A stretch of DNA of 29,684 nucleotides from an uncultured Bacilli bacterium (GTDB lineage: Bacteria > Bacillota_I > Bacilli_A > RF39 > UBA660): NCBI GenBank assembly GCA_934101275.1, contig CAKOQM010000014.1, forward strand, positions 1 to 29,684, read 5' to 3'. The position numbers were made by a program, and so were the translations under genes. This document shows positions 6,955 through 15,020 of this stretch, piece after piece (the stretch's first letter is position 1; every line of letters starts with the position of its first letter). The notes below the pieces were generated by a model. It ran no database searches and was not told the DNA's origin. It worked only from the letters and a program-made list of their open reading frames with translations.

Positions 6955-8133
6955 ATGACAGGAAAAATTATAGGAATTACAACGACTGATGAAAAGGGGT
7001 TAACAGAGGTTACGAAGCATGATATATTGTTACAAGGTGGTCATAGTGCTAATATTTGTTATACATCGAAAAATTGGGACCAAGTTGTAAGTGAACCACT
7101 TGAGGTTACTGAAAATCGTATTAATGGTAATAAAGAAAATAATCATCATAGTGTCTTTGGACATAGTCATGTTTCTGTTTATTTTGAAGGCGTGCCTAAA
7201 CTTTTAGCTATGCTTATGAATAATGAGAAAGAGTACAATACGAGTGAAAAATCAGCGCGTTATACGAAAATGAAACCAAGAGAACAAGAATTAATTTTAT
7301 ATACAAAGTGGATTTCTTTGTTTGAAAATAAAATTAAACAGGCATACCCTAATGAAAACTATTTATCGGATAAAACGATTCATAAATTGGCTTTGGAAAA
7401 TGCCCGTTATTTAATTAGTGTATTCACACCAACAAATATGGTTTATACAACGAGTGAACGTCAATGGAACTACTTATATGATTTTGCTGGTAAAATGTTA
7501 GAAGAACCGAGTGATAATCGTTTAATCAATGGGTTAAAACCGAGCTTAGAAGAATTTAGAAAAGTTTTAGAAGGTTTAGATATTTTAGATAAAGATATTG
7601 TGGATTATCGTAATCGTCATTTTTCTTTAATTAGTGATGATGTTGATTATAAAGAACATTTTGGCCGTTCTTATAGTGTCAATTATGAATTATCTTTTGC
7701 TGGTGTTGCTCAAGCTCAACGTCACAGATCTTTGGATTATCAAATTGAAGATTCTTTGGATGCTTTTTATGTACCTCCTATTATTCGGAATGATGAAAAT
7801 CTAAAGAACGAATGGTTAAAAGATATCTCTTCTGTAAGAGGCTTTGTTCCCCAAGGTACTCTTCTTTGGGTTAATGAAACAGGAAAATACGAAGATTTTA
7901 AATTAAAACTTCAAGAAAGATTATGTACGCATGCTCAGTTAGAAATTTGTGAAAGTAGTCGTATGATTTTAGAAAAATATGTGAATCGTTTAAAAGAAGA
8001 AAAAGACCGTCGTAATGAAAAGATTTTAAGTGCTTTAGAACCTTGCTTAACGGGTGCCCGTTGTACATTTGGTTATAAATGTACCAATCCTTGTGGTTTT
8101 AAAGAAGGTATTTCTTTAACGCGTAAAATTTAA
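6955..8133 (+). CDS. thyX: FAD-dependent thymidylate synthase, long two-domain form, 392 aa
   Basis: ThyX makes dTMP from dUMP using methylene-THF and FAD. Usual ThyX proteins are about 220-250 aa, and this one appears to hold two tandem ThyX-like domains. Domain 1 (about residues 10-210) has a SVFGHSHVSVYFEG strand and EKSARYT in place of the motif region (the SxRY part kept, RHR missing). It continues with ENARYLI and TSERQWNYL, the usual ThyX helix and substrate-loop patterns. Domain 2 (about 225-350) has AQRHRSLDYQ (RHR at residues 256-258), then FVPQGTLLW and HAQLEICESS. It keeps RHR but lacks the canonical RHRx7S...RY arrangement, because the next Ser after the motif is one residue later. 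The C-terminus has four Cys (CLTGARC, then KC, then NPC), which may bind metal. I choose ATG 6955 because AAAGGA lies about 9 bases upstream. ATG 6937 has its AAAAGG only two bases away. Confidence 0.85.
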   Translation: MTGKIIGITTTDEKGLTEVTKHDILLQGGHSANICYTSKNWDQVVSEPLEVTENRINGNKENNHHSVFGHSHVSVYFEGVPKLLAMLMNNEKEYNTSEKSARYTKMKPREQELILYTKWISLFENKIKQAYPNENYLSDKTIHKLALENARYLISVFTPTNMVYTTSERQWNYLYDFAGKMLEEPSDNRLINGLKPSLEEFRKVLEGLDILDKDIVDYRNRHFSLISDDVDYKEHFGRSYSVNYELSFAGVAQAQRHRSLDYQIEDSLDAFYVPPIIRNDENLKNEWLKDISSVRGFVPQGTLLWVNETGKYEDFKLKLQERLCTHAQLEICESSRMILEKYVNRLKEEKDRRNEKILSALEPCLTGARCTFGYKCTNPCGFKEGISLTRKI

Positions 8134-8161
8134 AAGACAAATTTATTTCGTCTTTTTTTTT
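8132..8161 (+). terminator. Rho-independent terminator of thyX
   Basis: AAAAGAC pairs with GTCTTTT around a 10-12 base loop that can pair further, followed by a T run to 8161. Confidence 0.75.
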
Positions 8162-8164
8162 AAG

Positions 8165-8192
8165 TTGATTTATGGTACTATTGATTTATAGT
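8165..8192 (+). promoter_or_regulatory. Promoter of the SipW/TasA-type surface protein gene
   Basis: TTGATT (8165-8170), a 16-base spacer and TATAGT (8187-8192) precede ATG 8207, with TAGGAGCG as the ribosome site. Confidence 0.5.
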
Positions 8193-8206
8193 ATAGGAGC
8201 GTTAAT

Positions 8207-8899
8207 ATGAGAAAAGAGAGTAAAGAAAATAAAAAATATATTTATACGGCAGTAGGTTTTGTTTTGATTTTTGTGATGGCGGGTATTAGTATTTCTTATG
8301 CTTATTGGCGTATTACTTTACATCAAACAAATTCTAATGTGGCTACTTCTGCTTGTTTTAAGCTAACTTTAGAAGATGAAAATCCAATTTCACTTACCAG
8401 TGCTTATCCTATGATGGATAGTGATCTTATAAGCTTTTATAAAACGGCCACTCCATATCATTTTACTATTTCAAATGTTTGCAATACGGATGCTTTAGCG
8501 GTTATCAACTTAGAGGTTTTAGATAGTACTGATAAATTAGATGATCGTTATGTTTCTTTAATTTTATATAACGGTGAGAAAAACTTGGGAACCATCTTAA
8601 CCGATAATACCGAAGAAACTGATGTCTATTCTTCTTTAGGAACAAGTAGAACTTATAATGATGTAAAAATTTATGATGCTTTATTAACCAATAATACTTT
8701 AAATGATGAAAAAATATTGACGGATAGTTTACGGGCTTATAAACTTTATTCCGTTCGAATTAACGCGGGGGAATCAAAAAAATTTAACCTTCTAGAGTAT
8801 ATGGCTCCCGAAACACCTGCTATAGAAGAAGCTATGAATAAACAATTTGAAAGTAAAATAACCGTTTCAACCAGTTATGTTCCTTCAGAGAATAATTAA
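8207..8899 (+). CDS. SipW/TasA-type exported surface protein, 230 aa
   Basis: A short basic tail is followed by a hydrophobic stretch (about residues 12-32) that ends in ISISYAYW. This is followed by TLHQTNSN and TSACFKLTLED, the layout of SipW-cognate signal peptides and the camelysin/TasA-like fold found in Bacilli. Further on come PYHFTISNVC and a long run of beta-strand pattern, with two Cys in the first half (SACF and NVCN). Family knowledge: TasA and camelysin form fibres or are protease-like surface proteins, and the S/A-YW type signal is cut by a dedicated SipW-like peptidase. No SipW-like peptidase gene is present in this window. The gene stands alone between two terminators. The family match is by pattern, and the exact function is unknown. 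Confidence 0.7.
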   Translation: MRKESKENKKYIYTAVGFVLIFVMAGISISYAYWRITLHQTNSNVATSACFKLTLEDENPISLTSAYPMMDSDLISFYKTATPYHFTISNVCNTDALAVINLEVLDSTDKLDDRYVSLILYNGEKNLGTILTDNTEETDVYSSLGTSRTYNDVKIYDALLTNNTLNDEKILTDSLRAYKLYSVRINAGESKKFNLLEYMAPETPAIEEAMNKQFESKITVSTSYVPSENN

Positions 8900-8925
8900 A
8901 AGATGACAAAAACGTCATTTTTTTT
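8898..8925 (+). terminator. Rho-independent terminator
   Basis: ATGAC pairs with GTCAT, extended by AAAG/TTTT, around AAAAAC, followed by a T run. Confidence 0.7.
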
Positions 8926-8934
8926 CTTTTTAAA

Positions 8935-8954
8935 TGTGATACAATACAGTCACA
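8935..8954 (+). promoter_or_regulatory. Promoter with inverted repeat before the two-component genes
   Basis: TGTGA (8935-8939) and TCACA (8950-8954) form an inverted repeat, with an extended -10 (TGATACAAT, 8937-8945) inside it. A regulator bound here would block the promoter. It is not a match to the BceR box. The repeat is short and may be chance. GGAGG follows as the ribosome site for ATG 8967. Confidence 0.4.
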
Positions 8955-8966
8955 AATGGAGGATAT

Positions 8967-9635
8967 ATGGCACGAATTTTAATGGTCGAAGATGATAATT
9001 CAATTGTTATGGGGCTAAAATTTTGTTTAGAACAAGAAGGTTTTCAAGTGGATACGGCTTTTTGTGGACATGATGCTATCATGTTAAATAAACCTGTTGA
9101 TCTTGTATTGTTAGATTTAAATTTGCCGGATATGCACGGGTTTGAAGTTTTAAAAACATGGAAAGATAAAGCTCCTGTTATTTGTCTTACCGCTTGTGAT
9201 GAAGAAGTTTTAATTGTTCAAGGTCTTGATATGGGGGCTTATGATTATGTGACAAAGCCATTTAAAACAAGAGAATTGATTTCACGTATTAAAAATATTT
9301 TAAAAAGAGAAAGCAAAGAGAGTGAAAATAGTTTTTTTATAGGAAATTTACAAATTGAGCCTAAAAAAGCTCGTGTTCTTAAAAATAATAAAGAAATTTT
9401 TTTGACGGCTATGGAATACAAAATTCTTTTAATGCTTTCTATGCATCCCAATCAAGTATTTACCAGAGAAGAAATTTTAGCGCATATTTGGGATGTAAAT
9501 GAAGCGTATGTCAACGATAATACCTTAACCGTTTATATAAAAAGATTACGAGAAAAAATAGAAGATGATGTGTCTCATCCTAAAATTATTCAAACCGTTA
9601 GGGGTCTTGGTTATAAAATAGGAGATTCCTTATGA
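8967..9635 (+). CDS. OmpR/PhoB-type response regulator, 222 aa
   Basis: The receiver domain (about residues 2-115) has the acidic pocket E8-D9-D10, the phosphoacceptor D50 in LVLLDLNLPD, T75 and K97 in VTKPF. The C-terminal winged-helix DNA-binding domain (about 130-220) shows LTAMEYKILLML, a recognition region NDNTLTVYIKRLREK and the typical end TVRGLGYKI. It is a transcription regulator phosphorylated by the kinase encoded directly downstream. The stop TGA overlaps the next ATG (ATGA), indicating translational coupling. Given the ABC transporter downstream and a BceR-like box before it, its likely target is the transporter operon. This is inferred. Confidence 0.93.
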   Translation: MARILMVEDDNSIVMGLKFCLEQEGFQVDTAFCGHDAIMLNKPVDLVLLDLNLPDMHGFEVLKTWKDKAPVICLTACDEEVLIVQGLDMGAYDYVTKPFKTRELISRIKNILKRESKESENSFFIGNLQIEPKKARVLKNNKEIFLTAMEYKILLMLSMHPNQVFTREEILAHIWDVNEAYVNDNTLTVYIKRLREKIEDDVSHPKIIQTVRGLGYKIGDSL

Positions 9636-10816
9636 AAAAATACAAAATAATTTTTTTGACTTTTCTTTATTTTGGGGTTGTTTATCTTTTTCTTTCTTTT
9701 AGTTATCAAAGTTTTAAAAAACAACTTGTTATATCTAATGATATCATTGTTAGTACCGCCTTAGAAAACGCGGATGAAATAGAAATTGTTAAAGCGTTAA
9801 AAAAAGAAGCCTATACTTCTTCTCATGTTTTAAGTAAATATGGTTTAGAAAATATATCTTCCTTAGACTATTTACCCACATTAAAAAAATTTAAGCAACG
9901 TTATTATTTTTTTAGCTTTTCCTTATTTATCTTTTTCTTTGTTCTTTTTCTTATTCATTCTTTTAAAATAAGAAAAAAAAGAAAAAAAGAATTTCAAATG
10001 TTAGATGAATATTTTTACAATTTACTTTATAATAAACAATCTCTTTCTTTTGAAGATGAAAAAGATAAAGAGCTTAATATGCTTAAAAATGATATTTTGA
10101 AGGTTACACGACGTCTTTCAAATGCTTTAGAAAATGAAGAGAAAGGCAAAAAGAATTTAAGTAAGACTTTAGCGGATATTTCTCATCAACTGAAAACTCC
10201 TTTAACAAGCTTGTCGGTTTTAAATGAAGCTTTAAAATATGATGATATAAAAAAGGAAGAGAAAAATACCTTTTTAAAGGAACAAGAACGTATTATTTTA
10301 CATATGAAAACATTAATCACGGCCTTACTTAAAGTAAGTCAAATAGAAAGTGGTATGATCCTTTTAAATCATGAAAAAACAGATTTAAGTCAAGTTATTG
10401 AGGCATCTTTGCAAAATTTAAATTATTTAATAGAAGAAAAGAACTTGGTTTTAGATTTATCTCTTCCAAAGACATACATTTATGGTGATAAGTATTGGCT
10501 TATGGAAGCTATTACCAACATTTTAAAAAATGCTTGTGAACATTCTTTTTTAGGTGGTAAAATAAGTCTTACCTTAAAGAAAAATCCTATGTATGTGAGT
10601 TTGATGATTAAAGATTTTGGTGAAGGTATTAAAGAAGAAGATTTACCTCATTTATTTGAAAGATTTTATCGTTGTAGTAAAGATAAAGAAAGTATTGGAA
10701 TTGGTCTTAATTTAACAAAAAGTATTTTAGATAAAACCAATGCTACGGTTAAAGTGACAAGTGAATATGGTAAATATACTTTATTTGAAATTCATTTTTT
10801 TGAAAGTGTGATTTAA
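9632..10816 (+). CDS. Sensor histidine kinase, 394 aa
   Basis: This has two membrane spans (about residues 6-24 and 91-112) with a ~65-residue external loop between them, then a cytoplasmic kinase. H185 in DISHQLKTPLTSL is the autophosphorylation site. The N box is EAITNILKNACEHS, and the G boxes are IKDFGEGI and GIGLNLTKSIL, with LFERFYR as the F box. Kinases of bacitracin-type sensing modules usually have almost no external loop, so this one is not a textbook intramembrane sensor and may read a signal through its loop or through the transporter. Its start overlaps the regulator stop, and the next gene starts one base after its stop. The pair plus ABC transporter resembles peptide-antibiotic response modules. 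Confidence 0.92.
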   Translation: MKKYKIIFLTFLYFGVVYLFLSFSYQSFKKQLVISNDIIVSTALENADEIEIVKALKKEAYTSSHVLSKYGLENISSLDYLPTLKKFKQRYYFFSFSLFIFFFVLFLIHSFKIRKKRKKEFQMLDEYFYNLLYNKQSLSFEDEKDKELNMLKNDILKVTRRLSNALENEEKGKKNLSKTLADISHQLKTPLTSLSVLNEALKYDDIKKEEKNTFLKEQERIILHMKTLITALLKVSQIESGMILLNHEKTDLSQVIEASLQNLNYLIEEKNLVLDLSLPKTYIYGDKYWLMEAITNILKNACEHSFLGGKISLTLKKNPMYVSLMIKDFGEGIKEEDLPHLFERFYRCSKDKESIGIGLNLTKSILDKTNATVKVTSEYGKYTLFEIHFFESVI

Positions 10817-10817
10817 T

Positions 10818-11327
10818 ATGTTATTAACAGATGAAGAAAAAAGAAAACAAGAAAAAATTATCAATATATTTAAATGTTTTGAAAAAGATACGTTAGAAGA
10901 AGATTTTACTACTTTAGAAAAAGAGTTAAAAAAAGCGACTTACCTTTCTTATGATTTAAAAGAAATTTTGGGGTATTTGATTTCATTAAAAAAAGAGAAA
11001 AATTATACCTACGAAAAAGTGGGTGAAGTCACAACATTTTTAATACAAAAATACGAGGAACAAAAGATCGCTAAAGAAGAATTGATTCGTGTTATATTTC
11101 ATGTCCCTTGTTATGCTGGCTATATTCTAAATCGATTAAAAAAGGATCTTAATGATGAAGATTTCTCTTTGCTTTATCAAGAAAGTTTAATGTATGAAGA
11201 AGATTATTTGTTGCCTATTTATGATCTGGATTGTGAAAATTATTGGATTGATAGAGAAAAAGATAATCAGTATTTAAAGAAAAATTATGGTTTAAGTCTT
11301 GTTAAAAGTGACAAAAATGTAAGTTAA
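10818..11327 (+). CDS. Hypothetical soluble protein inside the two-component/ABC operon, 169 aa
   Basis: This protein is Lys/Glu-rich and mostly helical by pattern, with no signal peptide or membrane span. It contains four Cys (KCF, PCYAG, and LDCEN among others) and a Tyr/Asp-rich C-terminal third. It starts one base after the kinase stop with a poor ribosome site, so it is probably translated by coupling. I do not recognise a family. Its position between the kinase and the transporter is unusual for this kind of module and suggests an accessory role in signalling. The BceR-like box lies over its last codons. Confidence 0.7.
   Translation: MLLTDEEKRKQEKIINIFKCFEKDTLEEDFTTLEKELKKATYLSYDLKEILGYLISLKKEKNYTYEKVGEVTTFLIQKYEEQKIAKEELIRVIFHVPCYAGYILNRLKKDLNDEDFSLLYQESLMYEEDYLLPIYDLDCENYWIDREKDNQYLKKNYGLSLVKSDKNVS
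11309..11322 (+). promoter_or_regulatory. BceR-type operator before the ABC transporter genes
   Basis: TGACA-AAAA-TGTAA matches the published BceR consensus TNACA-N4-TGTAA at every defined position. It lies over the end of the preceding gene and 12 bases upstream of a candidate -35 (TTGATT, 11335-11340), with TAAAAT (11356-11361) as -10 (15-base spacer). That position suits an activator. It is the expected target of the response regulator at 8967, and both the assignment and activation are inference. Confidence 0.55.
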
Positions 11328-11388
11328 AAGTCACTTGATTGTCATATAGATAAGATAAAATGAAGTCATCAAAGAAAGGAAAGTTTAT

Positions 11389-12075
11389 ATGGAAATGTTA
11401 AAAGTAGAAAATTTATGTAAAACTTATGGGTCTAAAGAAACGAAAGTAGAGGCCTTAAAAGATGTGAGTTTTACGGTGCAAAAAGGTGACTTTATTGCTA
11501 TTGTCGGTCCTAGTGGTTCGGGTAAGTCCACTCTTTTACATATTTTAGGTGGTGTAGAAAGACCGAGTGATGGACATATTTATGTGGAAGGAGAAGATAT
11601 TGTAAAACAAAATGAAAATAGCTTAGCCCTTTATAGAAGAAGACAAGTGGGTCTTATTTATCAATTTTATAATTTAATTCCAATTTTAAATGTTAAAGAA
11701 AACATCTCTTTACCGGTTATGTTAGATGGTAAAAAACCGGATGAAGCTTATTTAAATGAGTTAATTCAAGTTTTAGGGTTAGAAAATAGAGTAAATCATT
11801 TACCTAATGAGTTATCGGGTGGTCAACAACAAAGAGTCAGTATCGGAAGAGCTTTAATTTATCATCCTTCTTTACTTTTGGCCGATGAACCAACGGGAAA
11901 TTTAGATTCTAAGGCTAGTGAAGAAATTATGGAACTTCTTGAAATATCCAATCAAAAATATGGTCAAACGATTATTATGATTACGCATGATGAAGATTTA
12001 GCCATGCATGCCAAACGAATTATATCTATTGAAGATGGCAAAATTACGAAAGATGAAAGGTTAAGAGAAATATGA
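11389..12075 (+). CDS. ABC transporter ATP-binding protein, 228 aa
   Basis: This is a MacB/LolD/BceA-class nucleotide-binding protein. The Walker A motif GPSGSGKST is at residues 40-48. The Q-loop is in YQFYNLIP, the signature is LSGGQQQR, the Walker B is LLLADEPTGNLD, and the H-loop is MITHDED. It powers the permease encoded directly downstream, and the stop codon TGA overlaps the permease start (ATGA). The AAGGAAAG ribosome site is about 9 bases upstream of ATG 11389, which is preferred over the ATG two codons later. The BceR-like box and promoter precede it. The likely role is detoxification or sensing of antimicrobial peptides, inferred from context. Confidence 0.95.
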   Translation: MEMLKVENLCKTYGSKETKVEALKDVSFTVQKGDFIAIVGPSGSGKSTLLHILGGVERPSDGHIYVEGEDIVKQNENSLALYRRRQVGLIYQFYNLIPILNVKENISLPVMLDGKKPDEAYLNELIQVLGLENRVNHLPNELSGGQQQRVSIGRALIYHPSLLLADEPTGNLDSKASEEIMELLEISNQKYGQTIIMITHDEDLAMHAKRIISIEDGKITKDERLREI

Positions 12076-14573
12076 AAATATTAAATCGTTTAACCCTTAA
12101 GCATCTTTCGATGAATAAAAAAAGAACCTTAGTTACTATTATTGGTATAGTTTTATCAACCGCCTTAATGGTCGGTTTAGGCCTTTTAACCTCCACTTTT
12201 TTAAATGTTTTGAAAGAAGATGCGATTCATTATTCCGGCCCTTATTTTGCTAATTTTAGAAATCTGGATGCCAAAGAGTATGAACGAGTAGAAGAAAATA
12301 TTAATGTGGATAAGACATACGGTTATGGCATATTAGGTTATGCGAAGATAGACTCTGATAATTTTTATAAACCTTATCTTTATATTGTTTCCGGAAATGA
12401 TACCCTTTTAAACTATGAAACGTTGACAAGTGGTCATTTACCCACAAATGATCGTGAAATTATCCTTCCTAATCACTTAGCAAATACGAATAAATATAAA
12501 CTAGGTGATACGATTACCTTAGATATCGGTGTTCGCCTGATTGATGATGAAGAAGTTACCGATAATAACGTTGGTTTAGATGCGACATATGAAGGCTCTT
12601 TAGGGGATGAATTTATTAGAGAGTCATTTGCCTCTAAAAAAAGTAAAACCTATAAGATTGTTGGTTTTTATGAGCGAAGTACCTTTGAACCGTATTCGGC
12701 ACCAGGTTATATGGCTTATACTTATCATAGCAGTGATATACTACGTTATGATGCTTATGTCACTTATAAAAATGTTAAAAAAACATTTACGTATACCGAT
12801 GAGATTTGTTCTTCTCTAAAAGAAGCGACATGTTCTACAAATGACTCTCTTTTATATTACTATGGTATCACTTGTTATAATAACATTAATTCTTCTATTA
12901 TTTTTATTTTAGCTATTGTGTTATCGCTTTTAAGTTTTGGATCCATTGTTGTTATTTATAATTCTTTCGCGATAAGTACGATGGAAAGAAAAAAATCCTT
13001 TGGCCTTTACTCAAGCCTTGGTGCCACACCCAAACAAATTCGTTATACCGTCTTTTTTGAAGCCTTTGTAGTTGGTCTTATTGGTATTATCCTTGGTCTT
13101 TTAGGCTCCTTTCTTGGTATCTATATTGTGGTTTTAATTTTAGACCATCTCTTAAAAGGCGTTTTAGATTTAAATCTAACCTTTACAGTGAATCTTTTAT
13201 ACGTGATGATTCCTTTAATTTTTATGATTTTAACCATTTTTATCTCCGCTTATATTCCGGCTAGAAAAGCTAGCAAAGTAAGTGCTTTATCTCTTATAAG
13301 AGAAAATGATGAGATAAAAATCCCTAAAAGAAAATTTAAAACATCCGCTTGGATATTTAAACTCTTTGGTATGGAAGGTGAAATTGCCTTAAAAAATATC
13401 AAACGAAATAAACGAAAATATCGTATTACCTTATTAAGTTTATTTATGAGTATTGTCTTATTTATTTCTTTTAGTACGTATTTAAAAGTTATGCTTACAG
13501 CTATTAATTTAGAAGACTTACCCAAATATGATTTATATGTTTATTCAGAAGATGTTTCTAAATTAGATGAAATAAAGGCAAATCCTTTAATTCAAAAAAG
13601 CTATAAGACTAAGACGTCTTCTATTTACATAAAAGATAGTAATGTTAAGAATATTAATGAAAATTATTTAAGTTATTTAGGAGAAGCCAAAAGTATTTCA
13701 GCTTTACTTTATGTGTTTGATGATACCAGTTTTAAAAACTTAACCGAAAATTTACATCTTTCTTCTCAAACACCACTTTTCTATAATCAAGTTACTTATA
13801 CAGAGTATAATAATAACAATCGTAAAAGCTATCAAACGAAAGTATTTAATCATAATTTATCTTCTTTAAAAGTATGTGATAGAGAAGAAGAAAAATGCAA
13901 TAATTTATCTCTTACTATGACGACCGAAAAAGATGAGTTGTTATCTTCCTTTAGAATGCCAACCCCTTTAATCGTTATGAGTGAAAGTATGTATAAAGAA
14001 AGCTTTCTAAAAAATGAAAGTGAAGAAAAAATGAGTATTCTTTATGCTTTTAGTGAGGATTACGAAAAACTTTATAATGAACTTGTTGATACTTATAAGA
14101 ATGATAATGATATCAGTTTTTATGCTCCAAAAATAGAGTTAAAACAAACCAAAAATATGGTTTTAGCTTTAAAGATTTTGTTCTATGGCTTTATTAGTCT
14201 TGTTACTTTAATCGGGGTTACGAGTGTCTTTAATACCATTTATACCAGTATTCATTTAAGAAAAAAAGAATTTGCTATGTTACGTAGTGTTGGTTTAAGT
14301 CCAAAAGGATTCAATCGCATGCTTTTCTTTGAAAGTTTCTTCTTTGGCTTCAAATCTCTTTTCTATTCCTTACCCGTATCCTTCATTATGGTTGCCCTTA
14401 TTAATTTAAGTATGGGAGGAATTTATGAATTTGGTCATTTAGTAATTCCTTATAAAGCTATTTTTCTTGCTATCTTTGGTGTTTTCATCCTTATTTTAGT
14501 GACGACTCTTTATTCAGCCAAAAAAATCAAAAAAGAAAACATTTTAGAAGCTTTAAAAGATGAAAATATATAA
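12072..14573 (+). CDS. ABC transporter permease with two FtsX domains, 833 aa
   Basis: The protein has an N-terminal hydrophobic helix (about residues 23-48), a large external domain (about 50-265), three spans (about 270-400), a charged cytoplasmic link, another helix (about 453-472), a second external domain (about 475-690), and three spans (about 700-820). This is the duplicated FtsX (MacB/YknZ-like) arrangement. A classical BceB permease is usually about 650 aa with ten spans, so this is a related but different architecture. The start overlaps the stop of the ATPase gene. The gene ends at a very strong hairpin. With the kinase and regulator it probably forms a peptide-sensing and resistance complex. 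Confidence 0.9.
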   Translation: MKILNRLTLKHLSMNKKRTLVTIIGIVLSTALMVGLGLLTSTFLNVLKEDAIHYSGPYFANFRNLDAKEYERVEENINVDKTYGYGILGYAKIDSDNFYKPYLYIVSGNDTLLNYETLTSGHLPTNDREIILPNHLANTNKYKLGDTITLDIGVRLIDDEEVTDNNVGLDATYEGSLGDEFIRESFASKKSKTYKIVGFYERSTFEPYSAPGYMAYTYHSSDILRYDAYVTYKNVKKTFTYTDEICSSLKEATCSTNDSLLYYYGITCYNNINSSIIFILAIVLSLLSFGSIVVIYNSFAISTMERKKSFGLYSSLGATPKQIRYTVFFEAFVVGLIGIILGLLGSFLGIYIVVLILDHLLKGVLDLNLTFTVNLLYVMIPLIFMILTIFISAYIPARKASKVSALSLIRENDEIKIPKRKFKTSAWIFKLFGMEGEIALKNIKRNKRKYRITLLSLFMSIVLFISFSTYLKVMLTAINLEDLPKYDLYVYSEDVSKLDEIKANPLIQKSYKTKTSSIYIKDSNVKNINENYLSYLGEAKSISALLYVFDDTSFKNLTENLHLSSQTPLFYNQVTYTEYNNNNRKSYQTKVFNHNLSSLKVCDREEEKCNNLSLTMTTEKDELLSSFRMPTPLIVMSESMYKESFLKNESEEKMSILYAFSEDYEKLYNELVDTYKNDNDISFYAPKIELKQTKNMVLALKILFYGFISLVTLIGVTSVFNTIYTSIHLRKKEFAMLRSVGLSPKGFNRMLFFESFFFGFKSLFYSLPVSFIMVALINLSMGGIYEFGHLVIPYKAIFLAIFGVFILILVTTLYSAKKIKKENILEALKDENI

Positions 14574-14611
14574 GAAAACCAGTTAACCTTGCATGGTTAA
14601 CTGGTTTTCTT
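14572..14611. terminator. Strong hairpin, probably bidirectional terminator
   Basis: The left arm (14572-14588, starting AAGAAAACC) and right arm (14595-14611) form a perfect 17-bp stem around TTGCAT. A-rich and T-rich ends flank it on both strands, so it can end the permease mRNA and the minus-strand relic that runs toward it. The permease stop is at its left edge. Confidence 0.85.
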
Positions 14612-14638
14612 CCTTTTATAGTATACTTAATTTGTAGC

Positions 14639-14879
14639 TTAACAGTTCAACACTTTGGTATCCTCTTTGAAAAATACGGCGGGTTCGATTTGAAAAAAAT
14701 TACATAAACGTCTTATTGCTTCTAAAGATGGATAGCGATCCACTAAAGCAAGCGAAAGCATATCGCTGTAAGCTTGAAACGTAATCCCTATTTGTTCAGC
14801 TACAAAGGCCCTAGAATATCCACTTTCCTTCTGGATATTTCTAAGGTTCTTTTTCTTTATACATCTTTTTAATCTTCAT
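14639..14879 (-). pseudogene. Frameshifted XRE-family helix-turn-helix regulator relic
   Basis: On the minus strand the frame ending at TAA 14639-14641 reads KKKNLRNIQKESGYSRAFVA, then EQIGITFQAYSDML, then DRYPSLEAIRRLCNFFQIEP. This is the XRE/Cro HTH pattern (two helices, then PSL..L..L...F.I.). That frame has no usable start codon, because it meets TGA upstream. An ATG start at 14879 (MKIKKMYKEKEP) lies in another frame and stops after 12 codons. Joining it to the first frame near the A-run at about 14850-14860 restores a normal N-terminus. Upstream, to about 14970, there are further possible coding scraps in a third frame (SLSYLSRYEGLAVLR), but these are weak. It is a degraded, probably dead regulator rather than a programmed frameshift. 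The remaining intergenic bases to 15020 hold only the promoter below. Confidence 0.7.
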
Positions 14880-14964
14880 TTCTGTTTTTATTATTCTTAA
14901 AACAGCTAAGCCTTCATATCGTGATAAATACGATAAAGACGGACATTTAAGAAAATAAATTTCA

Positions 14965-14993
14965 TAGACATTAAAAACTATTTTTGATACAAT
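14965..14993 (+). promoter_or_regulatory. Promoter of the M23 hydrolase gene
   Basis: TAGACA (14965-14970, one mismatch to TTGACA), a 17-base spacer and TACAAT (14988-14993), with TGA giving an extended -10. The ribosome site is GGGTGGTGATC, just before TTG 15021. Confidence 0.6.
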
Positions 14994-15020
14994 CATTATA
15001 AGAATAAGGGTGGTGATCTT

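Noticed and set aside
9632..9635. Mycoplasma-type code with TGA as Trp.
   Set aside because: TGA ends at least three genes, including two ATGA overlaps with well-supported next starts, and Trp is encoded by TGG. No gene needs readthrough of TGA.
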